A stretch of 50,674 nt of DNA from Rhizopus sp. PT2906 (taxonomy: Eukaryota > Mucoromycota > Mucoromycetes > Mucorales > Rhizopodaceae): positions 1 through 50,674 of the forward strand of contig JAMYHX010000310.1 in assembly GCA_025529335.1 (NCBI GenBank), in the 5' to 3' direction. Below are positions 11,671 to 21,115 of this stretch, in pieces. The translations under genes and the position numbers were made by a program. Under the pieces are notes generated by a model, which was given only the letters and a program-made list of their open reading frames with translations, had not been told where the DNA came from and searched no databases. How positions within the stretch are numbered: position 1 is the stretch's first letter; each line of letters begins with the position of its first letter.

Positions 11671-12633
11671 TTATTTGCGTGACTTGATCTTACGAAGATA
11701 GAATTCAAGTTCTTTGCCTTCAAGAATATAGCCATCGCAACGACCAGATTGACCGGGACGAGAAGCAATAACGGCATAGAGACGACCAGCGTTGAATTGA
11801 TCATCCAAGAGAGGATCAACAGCAGCGGTAGCTGCACGGGCAGCAACCTTCTTTTGAACAGCTCTAGACTTGTTTTCAACAGACTTTTCGACTTCTTCAG
11901 CGTGAGCACCGGCTTTCTTCTTTCCGAGAGCAATAGCATAGTGGGATTCATACCATTGACGGAAAGGAGTGGCATCAATTTGGATAACAGCACCTTTGAC
12001 AAGAGTGTTTGTACGGACTAATTCGTTGTTGGAAGCGTTGTAGACAACGGTCAAAATACGAGTCTTGCGAGAAATGCCTTCGGAACCCCAAGAGAAGTTA
12101 CCACTTTCCAAACGAAGAGCTCTACGTTTGTAGTTGCCACCACGAACACGAACCAAGTGAATGCGCTTGCTGCCTAATTTGGTGTTGGCAGATTGACGAC
12201 CCAATTCGAACCTAAATTGAAAATGTCAACTCTATCTTTTTCCGTGTATTAGATCCAACATGCGTAAACACAAATGACTTTGACATTAAAATTATTGCAA
12301 GCATGTTCTCCATTATATAACATGTCCACTTTTCCCATTTTCTATAGTTATGGATAATATATTGGAGTTCCATTTGCAATAATTTATCCTGATGTGTAGA
12401 AAAAAAATGTAAAGTGTCTAGTGTACGCATGTCGTTCATCCTTACTTTCTCTTCTTTCTGTATTGAGCACGTCTAGCACCTGTAGCACTATTTCAAATGT
12501 CAATTAAAGTACTCTCATTTAACATTAACTTACGATCGCTTATGCCTGGAGTCACGACTGATACCTTTATATGGATGGAAAGCCTGTTAATGGATGGATG
12601 AAGATATATATAATGTCTGCTTTATTTACCCAT
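11671..12633 (-). CDS. RPS8: 40S ribosomal protein eS8
   Basis: Cytoplasmic small-subunit protein eS8. The minus-strand exons are 12633-12630, 12564-12534, 12487-12446 and 12211-11671, totalling 618 nt (205 residues), the expected size. The first coding exon is only ATG plus one G, giving MGISRDSRHKRSATGARRAQ after splicing; then come RKKRKFELGRQSANTKLGSK, the basic RGGNYKRRALRLESGNFSWG block, LLDDQFNAGRLYA and the C-terminus FYLRKIKSRK. A simple reading would start falsely at the Met before GRQSANTK replaced by an intron boundary at 12211. The intron at 12212-12445 is 234 nt, far longer than the others, and is structured (separate entry). The gene ends 181 bp from the convergent CRT10-like gene. 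Confidence 0.95.
12212..12445 (-). ncRNA. Long structured third intron of RPS8
   Basis: The 234 nt intron has donor GTAAGG and acceptor TTTAG on the minus strand. It contains unusually long self-complementarity. ACATGCGTA (plus 12258-12266) pairs perfectly with TACGCATGT (12424-12432), extended by CAC (12269-12271) with GTG (12421-12423). Nested inside, AAATTATTGCAA (12289-12300) pairs perfectly over 12 bp with TTGCAATAATTT (12374-12385). Directly inside that is a 6 bp hairpin CATGTT (12302-12307) with AACATG (12319-12324). RPS8 introns in some animals host C/D snoRNAs, but I see no box C or D next to these stems. The pairing is seen; any role is inference. Confidence 0.45.
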
Positions 12634-12900
12634 AATAGATGATGTGAAAGGAAGGATAGATTAGTTCTTTGGCTTGCTTCCATGACAGTCGCAGGACCAA
12701 AAATGATGTTTTCCATTTTTGGTAATTGTGACTCTTGTACTGCTGCTACAGATAATAGATATTGCTGTGTTTATTTGTTTTAAAATGATATGCAAATGAA
12801 TATTATGTCAGAGTCAATCCTCCATGCTTTGACTGATTTATTGAGCTTTTTAATGAAGCATAATTCTATTGTTTAGGACCAAAGAACACTTTGCGCTTTT

Positions 12901-13518
12901 TCATAGAGCCTTTAGTGTAATGAACCTTTTCACTCTAGGCATCAATATGAAATAACTGATGAAAAGAGTGATGCTGATAGCGATAACTAATTTGTATACA
13001 TTGTAAAATAACACTCCAAAGTAAAGGTTTTCAATGACTATATTGAACATATTGGTATCATTTATAATTTATAGTAATAACAATATTACCTAAATCAAAA
13101 GTAATGATCTCTCTTTCAGCCTGAGTTATCCTTGACACACCTGTACTTTTTGCACTAATCTCTAAATATAAATCACCTTGACAGGTTCCTAATGTTTTTA
13201 TATAAAAGTCTGCTGGTGTCTATAATAAAAAAGAATTACTATCGTGCAAATATACAAAGAGAGCAAAGTTACAATAGCAGGATAAGAAACACGAATTTCA
13301 TAAGTTGAACCATTCTTCAGATTAGCCAAAGTGTAGTATTTACTCTGTTGAGATGAAATTGAATCCCTTAGGGAATCAAATGGAGGTGATAATAAAGCAG
13401 TAGTCTCTAAGCATTCAATCACTGGTAAATCATGGTTGAATTGCAATATAATTTTTTCTGTATTGGCTATAACCACTTGGACTAAGACAGTAAAATACAC
13501 AATAATAAAAACTAGCAT
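12901..13518 (-). CDS. Small ER-type membrane protein, PGA1-like
   Basis: Three minus-strand exons (13518-13273, 13219-13090, 13037-12901) total 513 nt, 170 residues. It has a clear N-terminal signal sequence (MLVFIIVYFTVLVQVVIA), then NTEKIILQFNHDLP, a beta-rich luminal-looking domain (STYEIRVSYPAITPADFYIK, LYLEISAKSTGVSRI), and one C-terminal membrane segment (KLVIAISITLFISYFIL) with a basic tail PRVKRF. So it is a type I membrane protein. The layout and the NTE-start of the mature part recall fungal PGA1, the partner of the second GPI mannosyltransferase in the ER, but the match is by memory of overall pattern and not certain. The gene lies 267 bp upstream of the RPS8 start on the same strand. 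Confidence 0.6.
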
Positions 13519-13707
13519 AAGATAAAAGGGGGAAAGTCTCTCTTTTTTTTTATTATTTTACACAAAATACAGTCAAGCTTATGGAAATTCTAAAGTTGAC
13601 GTAGAGGAGACTGAGGATGTGGTAACAGGCTTTCCAAGCCACGCTTTATTTGCAGTAGTATAACAATAAAATCTTCTAATAGCAAACATATAGTTATTTT
13701 TTTATGG

Positions 13708-14290
13708 GTGGATGTTTTAAAAGAACTTTTCTTTTTCGTAAGGGCTGATGGTGTGCTTTGTTGGAATATCGCCTTGGCGATTCTGGTGCCTTCTAATGCT
13801 GTTCTCTCGGCTAAAAGTAATATCTTTCAAACGTATCTGACCTCTGAATCCAGTCTGCATGATATTTCAATATTCTTATGTCAATTCCTTCTAAAAAGGC
13901 TTTTGTACTGGCGGTAGGACGAGTTGAATGAGCTTTGAATTTTGCTGTATTTACACTTGACATTTGTAGTACGTCCTTGACCTAGTTAGCAATTGTCGAG
14001 TCGGATGTTGGTGCTGGCGCTTTCGATTCATGGTTGATATATTTAAGGAATACTGTATGATCCTCGCTCGTTCCTATCCTATTCTCTCGTGTCCTGCTGT
14101 AGTAGTCCCATAATGTACACACAGGGCACACCTCACTGTCTTCGATACGTCCAAGCTTTGATACTTTTGTTGGTCTTGTAGCTACGTCAGTAAAATGAAA
14201 GTCGATATCTCGCCATTGTAATTGCCCTAGATCCGATTTTGGTCGCCAGGTAGCCTCCAAGCAAAGCAGAATGATGGTTTTCTTCTACTA
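13708..14290 (-). pseudogene. Dead tyrosine recombinase fragment (DIRS/Crypton-type)
   Basis: Read on the minus strand, one frame runs from about 14288 to 13800 with two in-frame TAG codons (13981-13983 and one just after the tyrosine block). It still shows the tyrosine-recombinase signature: LEATWRPKSDLGQLQWRDID (first catalytic Arg), a CPVC-containing insert EDSEVCPVCTLWDYYSRTRE, then AHSTR (an H-x-x-R box), LKYHADWIQRS (His/Trp) and DTFERYYF (the nucleophile region). Tail fragments continue in a shifted frame to about 13708. The set fits a DIRS- or Crypton-like element rather than a phage integrase. No reverse transcriptase or flanking repeats are visible here, so only the recombinase end remains. 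Confidence 0.7.
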
Positions 14291-14397
14291 TCGTATTTGA
14301 CCATGCCTAATACTAATCTTTACGTGTGAGATTACATTTGACTTAATTACCTGTACCTTAATTAGTACTCCGACCTCTTTTAAAATAACCTAATTTC

Positions 14398-14422
14398 TTT
14401 TTTTTTTTTTTTTTTTTTTTTT
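14398..14422. repeat. T25 homopolymer
   Basis: An uninterrupted run of 25 T lies between the recombinase relic and the next pseudogene. On the minus strand it would be a poly(A) run, but no transcript end adjoins it clearly. Confidence 0.9.
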
Positions 14423-14535
14423 ACTATGAGCTCCTCCTCTCTCACTTCTAACAAAAGGGTATTCTACGCATTTACACGAGTACTAATAACAGCTACAACC
14501 AATAAATCACTGATATTTCAGAATTATTTTACCAA

Positions 14536-15596
14536 ATGCAGCAAAATACATATCGATCTGGTAAACCAAATAGCTTGAATTTGGAAACCGATATGCACCT
14601 AATTCTTAGCTTGTCATCAATCCTTCTATTGCAGAACAATAATCGACTCCATAAGGATTGTATTCCATTTCTTGGAAATTGTTTATATAGAAAAATTCGT
14701 GATCATATTATTAAAAGTCTCAATTGTACCTGACGTGTTTGATATAAATCATTATAATAACCCAAGTAAATCTTACAGTAGAGTATACATTCTACTTTAC
14801 ATTCCTCTATCGTATCTGCTGAGAATAAGAGTACTGACAACAATAATAGCATTGATAAATAATCACATTGACCACATTCATCATACTGACAACATTAATA
14901 TTCCCTATAAATCTCTTAAACTTAATAATATTCACCTCTTCTTAATAAAGAATCTAATTCACAAGTCATCGACTTAGCTGTCTTTTTTACAGTAACACTA
15001 AAGCTGAATACAACAGTACCTGTTCCGAATTTCCAGCAAAATCGTATCGCAAGAACATCGATCGTTTAACAGCAGATGCTTCCCTACTTTCGTTGGCCAG
15101 TAATATGACAGACACCATAGACAAAAAGTTGTTGCTGTCCGTGTTGCAGTTAATTCAATTTCTTCCAAAGGACCCAGCTTATGAATGCATTTCTGAAACT
15201 ACTTATATCACAAGATATATATTGCTAATGATACAACCACTCTTTGATGATCATGATAAAAACATTCGGTTAGATTTTACGTTTACAGAACCAACAGATA
15301 AATCACCGACCCATGCACCTACTTTTAATGGCAATCCTGATTGTATTATTATGTCTTTTATGCATGAAATAGATAATGATATCAACATTGGATACGGGGA
15401 AAGTAAAACCTCTTACAACAGCAAACAACTATTATTTGGTCAACTGGGACCTTGTTCGCCTTGGAATGCTTGACAAAACACAATCGATCAAAACAAGTTG
15501 GGAGGAAGTCTAAGCATACATGTTGTTGGTAAAGTTATCAATAAAACAAGAAAAGAACAAGTGTTTACACTGAATGTGTTTTATTATATTTTGTAG
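14536..15596 (+). pseudogene. Decayed member of a repeated hypothetical fungal family
   Basis: A chain of coding-like stretches in different plus frames. The first is at 14536 (NSLNLETDMHLILSLSSILL). The best is 15093-15473: MASNMTDTIDKKLLLSVLQL, then DFTFTEPTDKSPTHAPTFNG, NPDCIIMS and NIGYGESKTSYNS. A frame slip near 15440 leads to NWDLVRLGMLDKTQSIKTSW, and a further slip to HVVGKVINKTRKEQVFTLNV ending at TAG 15594-15596. The order (acidic predicted-nuclease-like strand, GYGE-K motif, then DLVRLG) resembles a large uncharacterised protein family I associate with Mucorales genomes. No function is known to me; the GE-K pattern hints at a nuclease fold but that is a guess. Stops and slips mark it as inactive. 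Confidence 0.5.
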
Positions 15597-15909
15597 CCCC
15601 TCATATTATCTATTATATAATACAATTGAGTACAGGTGGCCTTTATACCATCTGCGACATACTTTGTTAATGAATGAACAAATAATACTGTTGAAAATAT
15701 CCACGATGACTACATCCTATGCTCGTCTTCTATTATTGTATATACTACTTCCATAATGTACAACTTGCATGTGTATTATAATGAACTCTTAATAATATCA
15801 AAATATGAGTGAATAAAAAGTCACAATTCTTTCGAAAGTGGACATTTATTTTTGACTTTAAATCAGATATTTTTAAGAAAACGCCGATTTCCGTAAGCCT
15901 GACTGTAAT

Positions 15910-16572
15910 ATGGACAATAACCCTTTTCGTAACCAACAAACACCAAAAGACAATAACTATATGAACTCTTTTCTTTATCAGAGTCAATACCCACCTTCTC
16001 AACAACAACAACAACAACAACAACAACAACCAAATAATAACCTTTATCAGAATAGCAATTATAATAGTAACAATCATCCTGCTCAGCAGCAATTTCAGCC
16101 ATACCAAAATACAAATACTTTTCCTACAACAACAATAACAACAGCAACCATGCCAACTCCTCAATTCTCATATGATGTAGGCATGTCTAATACAAACACT
16201 CCTGCTGTCAGTAGTATGTCTCCTCTTTATGGACATACAAATAGTCTTACGTCATATAGCCAGCAATATCCAATGATCTCTACACCTACTGGCTATTTGT
16301 TTCAACAACAACAACAACAGCCACAAATGCCATATTATCAGCAATATAATACTAATTCTCAACAGTCATCGATGTCAAATATGCATATTCCGCCTAATTT
16401 TGGTTTATCAACAACAACAAATCAAACCTATCAACCAAGACACCCACCTGTTGATGCGAGTACACTCTTGAAGGGAACACAAATAAGACGTGTAGAATGC
16501 CCCGTATGTCAAAAGATGCTAGAAGGAGATGATATGGCTATTAATCATCATGTCAATGAACATTACAACTAA
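15910..16572 (+). CDS. Gln/Asn-rich protein with C-terminal zinc finger
   Basis: A single-exon gene of 220 residues. The N-terminal 180 residues are low-complexity, rich in Gln, Asn, Pro, Ser and Thr, with a run of ten Gln encoded by CAA repeats near 16000-16029 and a second short run near 16302-16320. The only ordered part is the C-terminus: RRVECPVCQKMLEGDD followed by HHVNEHYN, a C-x2-C...H-x3-H finger similar to RAD18-type ubiquitin-binding (UBZ) or C2H2 fingers. The protein ends right after the finger. The likely setting is nuclear, but no partner can be named. Its stop codon is only 81 bp before the GCP4 start codon. Confidence 0.72.
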   Translation: MDNNPFRNQQTPKDNNYMNSFLYQSQYPPSQQQQQQQQQQPNNNLYQNSNYNSNNHPAQQQFQPYQNTNTFPTTTITTATMPTPQFSYDVGMSNTNTPAVSSMSPLYGHTNSLTSYSQQYPMISTPTGYLFQQQQQQPQMPYYQQYNTNSQQSSMSNMHIPPNFGLSTTTNQTYQPRHPPVDASTLLKGTQIRRVECPVCQKMLEGDDMAINHHVNEHYN

Positions 16573-16653
16573 CATAGTAATAATTCATGAATAAAGTGTA
16601 AAGCCTGACTTTGATCGTTACACACCCTTTCTTTTTTTTCATTGTTCTTTATA

Positions 16654-18973
16654 ATGCTTCATGAACTATTATTTATACTCTTGGGCTACTCTGGTGACAT
16701 ATTCGTCCCTGCGCCTCCAAATAACCCAACTACATTTGCTATTCCACCTGACTTTTCTTTACTACATCCAACTGAACGCGAATCTCTTAATCGATTTGGA
16801 CAACTGGGATGGATTTATTCACAGATTAATAATTTCATCAATACAACACAAGATCTCAAAGTACAATCAAACAAAAAGAGACCATTTGGATCATATGTGC
16901 AAGCCCTGATCACTTGTATCGAAAGGACATTAAGAGAATATCAATCTGATATACTAGATATTGAAAAACGTATACTGAATAAAGAAGATGAAGCAGGATC
17001 CGGAATAATACCGATATCACTGATTGCAGCTAATCTAAGTCGATGGGAATTACTATTACCAGCCATATGGAAATTCATTCAGTTACTAGAAAGCGAGTCT
17101 GAAAAATATCATGGTTGTCGACTATTTAATCTCGTCATGAACCAAATAAAGACAGGTGTGCTTGAATATCGAAAGGAGATGGAAAAAATAATGGATGGAC
17201 TCCACGACGTACTGTATCGACAACTTACCGCTTGGATGGTCTATGGACAGCGTGTTGATCACTATGATGAGTTCTTTATTGTTCCTTTTGATCAAGGTGC
17301 AGCAACATCGACAACAGGTTGGAATAGACTGTTTACAATAGCAGCTGATAGAGTACCAGATCATATTCCTTACTCTGTTGCAGAATCTATCTTGTTTGTG
17401 GGAAAGGCAATTGCGACTGTAAATGAAATAGACAGGATGCCCTCGACGGCAGCCATAAACAGACACGATGAAGATGTATTGCTGACATCAAGTTCAGTCC
17501 GAGCAGTAACCCAGACAAAGAAGATACCTATACCCGAAAGTATGCGGAAGGAGCATTTGGGCCTCTTGTTGAAATTGCATTCATCTTGTCTATCTCAGCA
17601 CCAATCCTCATCACCCTGGATATCTTATCCACAGATACTTGAAGATGTTGTTAGTCAAGTGCGACGGTCTACTTCAGATTGGCTATTTTCCCAAGTGCTA
17701 ATTGGAGATCATGGCATTCATCGCTATCTAAGCTCTTTTCGACATATTTTCTTACTTAGCTTTGGTGAATGGGCATCTAATTTTATTCAAGAATGCTCAG
17801 CCTGGGGAAAACGGTCTATGTCACCAGCTATAAATCAAAATAGAAAGAAACCAGCTCCTAGCACAGACGGTTCCATGAGACCCACAAACAAGGCTGCTGT
17901 CATCTTTCGACAGCAGGAACTAAATGCTTTGCTGATAAAATCATCATTGAATACTGAAGCAGAGGATCAATTGCTTGGTTATAGCTTATTGGTAGAAGAT
18001 GGGCCAACAAAAGAATACCCGTTCTCTGATATACTACTGAGGAATTTAAGCATAGTACTGACCTTTCGCTTAGAATGGCCAGTCGATTTATTTATAAATG
18101 AGGCTCGCTTGATTACTTACAGTAACTTATGGACATTCTTGATTAGCATCAAAAAGACACAAGCTTCTCTCAACAATCTTTGGAAGACACTGAGATCGAA
18201 CGGACATCAAGAAGAAGCACTTGGGACATATTCAATTTCAAATAAAGGCGCACAATTTTCAGATGATGGAGATGGATACCAGGAACGTCTGGTATGGAGG
18301 CTTAGGTCAATTATGTTGTTTTGGATAGATAACTTTTGGAATCATTTACAGGTAAAAAAGATACTTTGCATTCATAAAAGCCATTTGCTCATACATGAAA
18401 TAGGCACATGTCATCAGTTTTCATTATGATCAATTGATCTATACAACAACACTTGATGAAACGACAACGACGTCTTCATCTATAAAGCGTCTGTCAAGAC
18501 AATCAAAGGTGAAACTAGACTTTGAAGAAATTCAAAAGGCGCACGATGTCTTTCTGAAGAATATACAACAAGGATGTTTGATGACCTCTGAAGAATGTAT
18601 TCATGTTATGCATGACATACTACAGACATGCACAGACTTTTGTGAACTGATGGAAAAGATGTCTGAGGAAGGAGAGTGGCGAAAGAGTAAGAGGCGTCGT
18701 ATCAGAAAGACAGCAGCAGATATCGTTGATGAATGGACAAGGAATGATTCGACCTCTTGGTTAAATGAAGTTGAGCGTATACAAGAGGTAACAAGAGTGA
18801 GGAATTGATCATGATTATTTACTAACTTTAATAAACAGAGATTTACAAAATGTACAGAGACTTTCTTTGGACTAGCATCCTTTCAACCACCTGATGTCAA
18901 ATTGAATGGAAAGATAGATATATTATTAATGCAGTTGGATTATAATAAATGGTTCTCAAAACCTAGCTACTAA
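16654..18973 (+). CDS. Gamma-tubulin complex component 4 (GCP4)
   Basis: Spc97/Spc98-family subunit of the gamma-tubulin ring complex, which nucleates microtubules. Three exons (16654-18351, 18404-18787, 18839-18973) give 738 residues. I chose the Met at 16654 because MLHELLFILLGYSGDIFV is the characteristic GCP4 N-terminus; a Met four codons upstream lies outside it. Family blocks include SRWELLLPAIWKFIQLLESE, LTAWMVYGQRVDHYDEFFIV, VPDHIPYSVAESILFVGKAI, and in the C-terminal domain LTFRLEWPVDLFINEARLIT, MLFWIDNFWNHLQ and HVISFHYDQL. It is somewhat longer than the animal protein (about 670). It lies 98 bp from the next gene's start. Confidence 0.88.
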
Positions 18974-19071
18974 CAAACATATACCGAGTTGGTAGGTCAG
19001 TACACGTGAATCCACTTTCGAAATCCGAATGAAATAGAGTGATTACCTCTCCTTTTCTCGTCTTTTTTGTT

Positions 19072-19534
19072 ATGAGTGAAAATAATAAGAGTGAAAACAA
19101 GAGCAGCCTGTCAGAAGCAGAAAAGTTTTTGGAATCTTTAAACTTGCCTGATTCTAATGTACAAGAAACTGATGTGAATTCGTCAGCTGCAACAACTGCT
19201 GACCCAAAGGATATCATGTCCTTTCTAGATGAAATTTCAAACTACCCACCCGCAATAGATCCAAAGGAAGAGAATAAGAAGAAAGATACGAACCAAACAA
19301 ACGATACCTCAACAAATAGTTGGATGTCATGGGGAAATAGCTTTTGGAATCAGGCCAGTGCTGCAGTGAAATCAACAACGGATCAAATCAATAAGTCAGT
19401 AGGTGGAAGTGAGGTAGCTACTAAACTCTTGGAGGACCGCGTAAAGACCTTGCAAAGTTTAGTAAATAAGGAAAACATTGAGAAATTAGGTAAATAGGAT
19501 ATAAAGAATAAAGAATAAAGAAACTGATCAAGAC

Positions 19535-19568
<34 letters not shown>

Positions 19569-20251
19569 GCACTGGATTAAAAAACCTAACAACGACCATT
19601 CTCGAGACGGTTGCTCCTCCTATATCTGAGCATGAGCTTGTTGAGGTTTGGTTATCGCATGATATGGAAGGATATTCTGGCCTAGACGCGCTTGTGTATC
19701 GTGCATTTGCCAGAGTCATGGAACATACCGAATCTGGACAAGTGGTCGTCCGTAACCCTGGTGGTGAGGTTGATACTTCCACTCAAACAAGAAATCTCAA
19801 TATCTGCGATTCTTTAATCGATGGAACCAAGCTCGCAAAAGCTAATGTTGATAATCTCATTAAACAACACTATAAACCAGCTGATCAAGACAAAGAGGTA
19901 TATACACCTGAATCAGGGGCAGTTCCTGTCATTCATTGCCCTGTATTTATGGCTATTCAACCAGTAAAACTATCCATGCCACCAATGGACGCAGAAGATG
20001 ACGAAAACAGTCAACTATCGTTTATCCTTCTGATGGTAGATCCTGGACATAACTTGAAATTTAAGACTTGCTCTCAAACGATACCTTTGGGATGGTTAAA
20101 TATCCCATATGAAGAGAATGAGTGGGTTGAGGACAAGATGATAGAGGTCATCCGTATGGCAGTCACCACTATAGCCCAAGATTATGTGTGGACAAGAATG
20201 GCTGGTGGTCCCTCAAGTGCTCATTCAGACGATGCTGTTCAGGACGTGTAA
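19072..20251 (+). CDS. MTC1: MTC1-like protein (maintenance of telomere capping 1 family)
   Basis: Two exons (19072-19489 and 19569-20251), 366 residues. The N-terminus MSENNKSENKSSLSEAEKFL is followed by ADPKDIMSFLDEISNYPP and the MSWGNSFWNQASAAVKSTTD block, then LKNLTTTILETVAPPISEHE. After these comes a C-terminal domain with VHCPVF-like VIHCPVFMAIQPV and the ending TTIAQDYVWTRM. This pattern fits the fungal MTC1/DUF5427 family, in yeast linked to telomere capping phenotypes and to COPI/Golgi trafficking. The intron ends in 12 T followed directly by 19 A and then the acceptor AG, so it lacks a normal pyrimidine tract next to the splice site. The frame join (one base at the donor, two at the acceptor) is consistent. 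Confidence 0.8.
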
Positions 20252-21115
20252 TGGAGTATTGTGTGAATGATGCTTATTTTTGTGTTTTATAATAAAGAAG
20301 AAAAAAAAAAAAAGAGAATGTGATAAATTCCTACTTTTACCGTAGAGACTTTGTATACTTTCTAACCCATGTCATCCTTGCTGTTCTTTACTCTTTTAGC
20401 CATCTATCAAGAGCTAAGAGCAGTTTGCCGTAGATAAGAAAAAAGTACTCTAAATTTACTTTAGATAAACTACATATCTTTCATTGCGAGCTAATCTGAA
20501 TGCCTGCTAGAGATAGGACATCAATAATACAAGTCTACAGATATAAATTTTATTTTTGTATGTATCAAGGTTTTTACTAAGGGCGATAAGGAAGAAAGTA
20601 CATTTATAACCTGGTTTAAATTTTTATATATGTTCATGCATTGCGCCAACACCAATGATTCCATCACGTTAGAATATCCCATATTCTTAACAGTTGCCCC
20701 AACGAAACCCTCCCGCGCATAGAATCAGCAACTGTACTTAGTAGGGATACCAATAGACGATCTGGACGAGCTCCAATGCTCTCTTTTCCTCTGTCCTGAA
20801 CTCAAAAAAAGGATTTTTACAGGAATTGCCTGGGCCATCAAATGAGGTCACGAGCATCATGCATCATCCAAAAAAGGGGGGCGACAACACAATTTATGTT
20901 TAAACGTATCTTTCAAATAATCACAAGAACAGGCGCTGTGTAAATTGTAGATAAGCAAAGCTTACACAACCAAATAACCTTAGATTAACTTTCCTGTTTT
21001 CAGTCACGCGACCTCATCTGACTGCACCTGTCGGACATTCAACTCATGTGGATAAATTTAGTCTTTCTTGTTTCTGTACGCTTCTTTTTCTTTCTTGCCC
21101 TTTACTTTAAAATTG
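20252..21115. other. Intergenic region with a possible coding relic
   Basis: This 864 bp holds the MTC1 3' end (AATAAAG near 20291, A-run) and the leader of the kinase gene. Between about 20620 and 20850 the minus strand reads for 20-40 codons in adjacent frames (for example PDRLLVSLLSTVADSMR, then VGATVKNMGYSNVMESLVLA), suggesting an old coding fragment that I cannot identify. Nothing else is seen. Confidence 0.3.

Noticed and set aside
12212..12445. C/D snoRNA in the RPS8 intron, as in animal RPS8 genes
   Set aside because: No box C or box D lies beside the terminal stem; only the structure is supported.
15745..16164. Long minus-strand frame rich in Leu/Val opposite the Gln-rich gene
   Set aside because: It is the mirror of the CAA repeat and neighbouring codons; the plus-strand gene explains it.
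20620..20850. Minus-strand coding relic (PDRLLVSLLSTVADSMR and others)
   Set aside because: Under 40 codons per frame, no family recognised, and competing frames look equally plausible; kept only as a note in the spacer entry.
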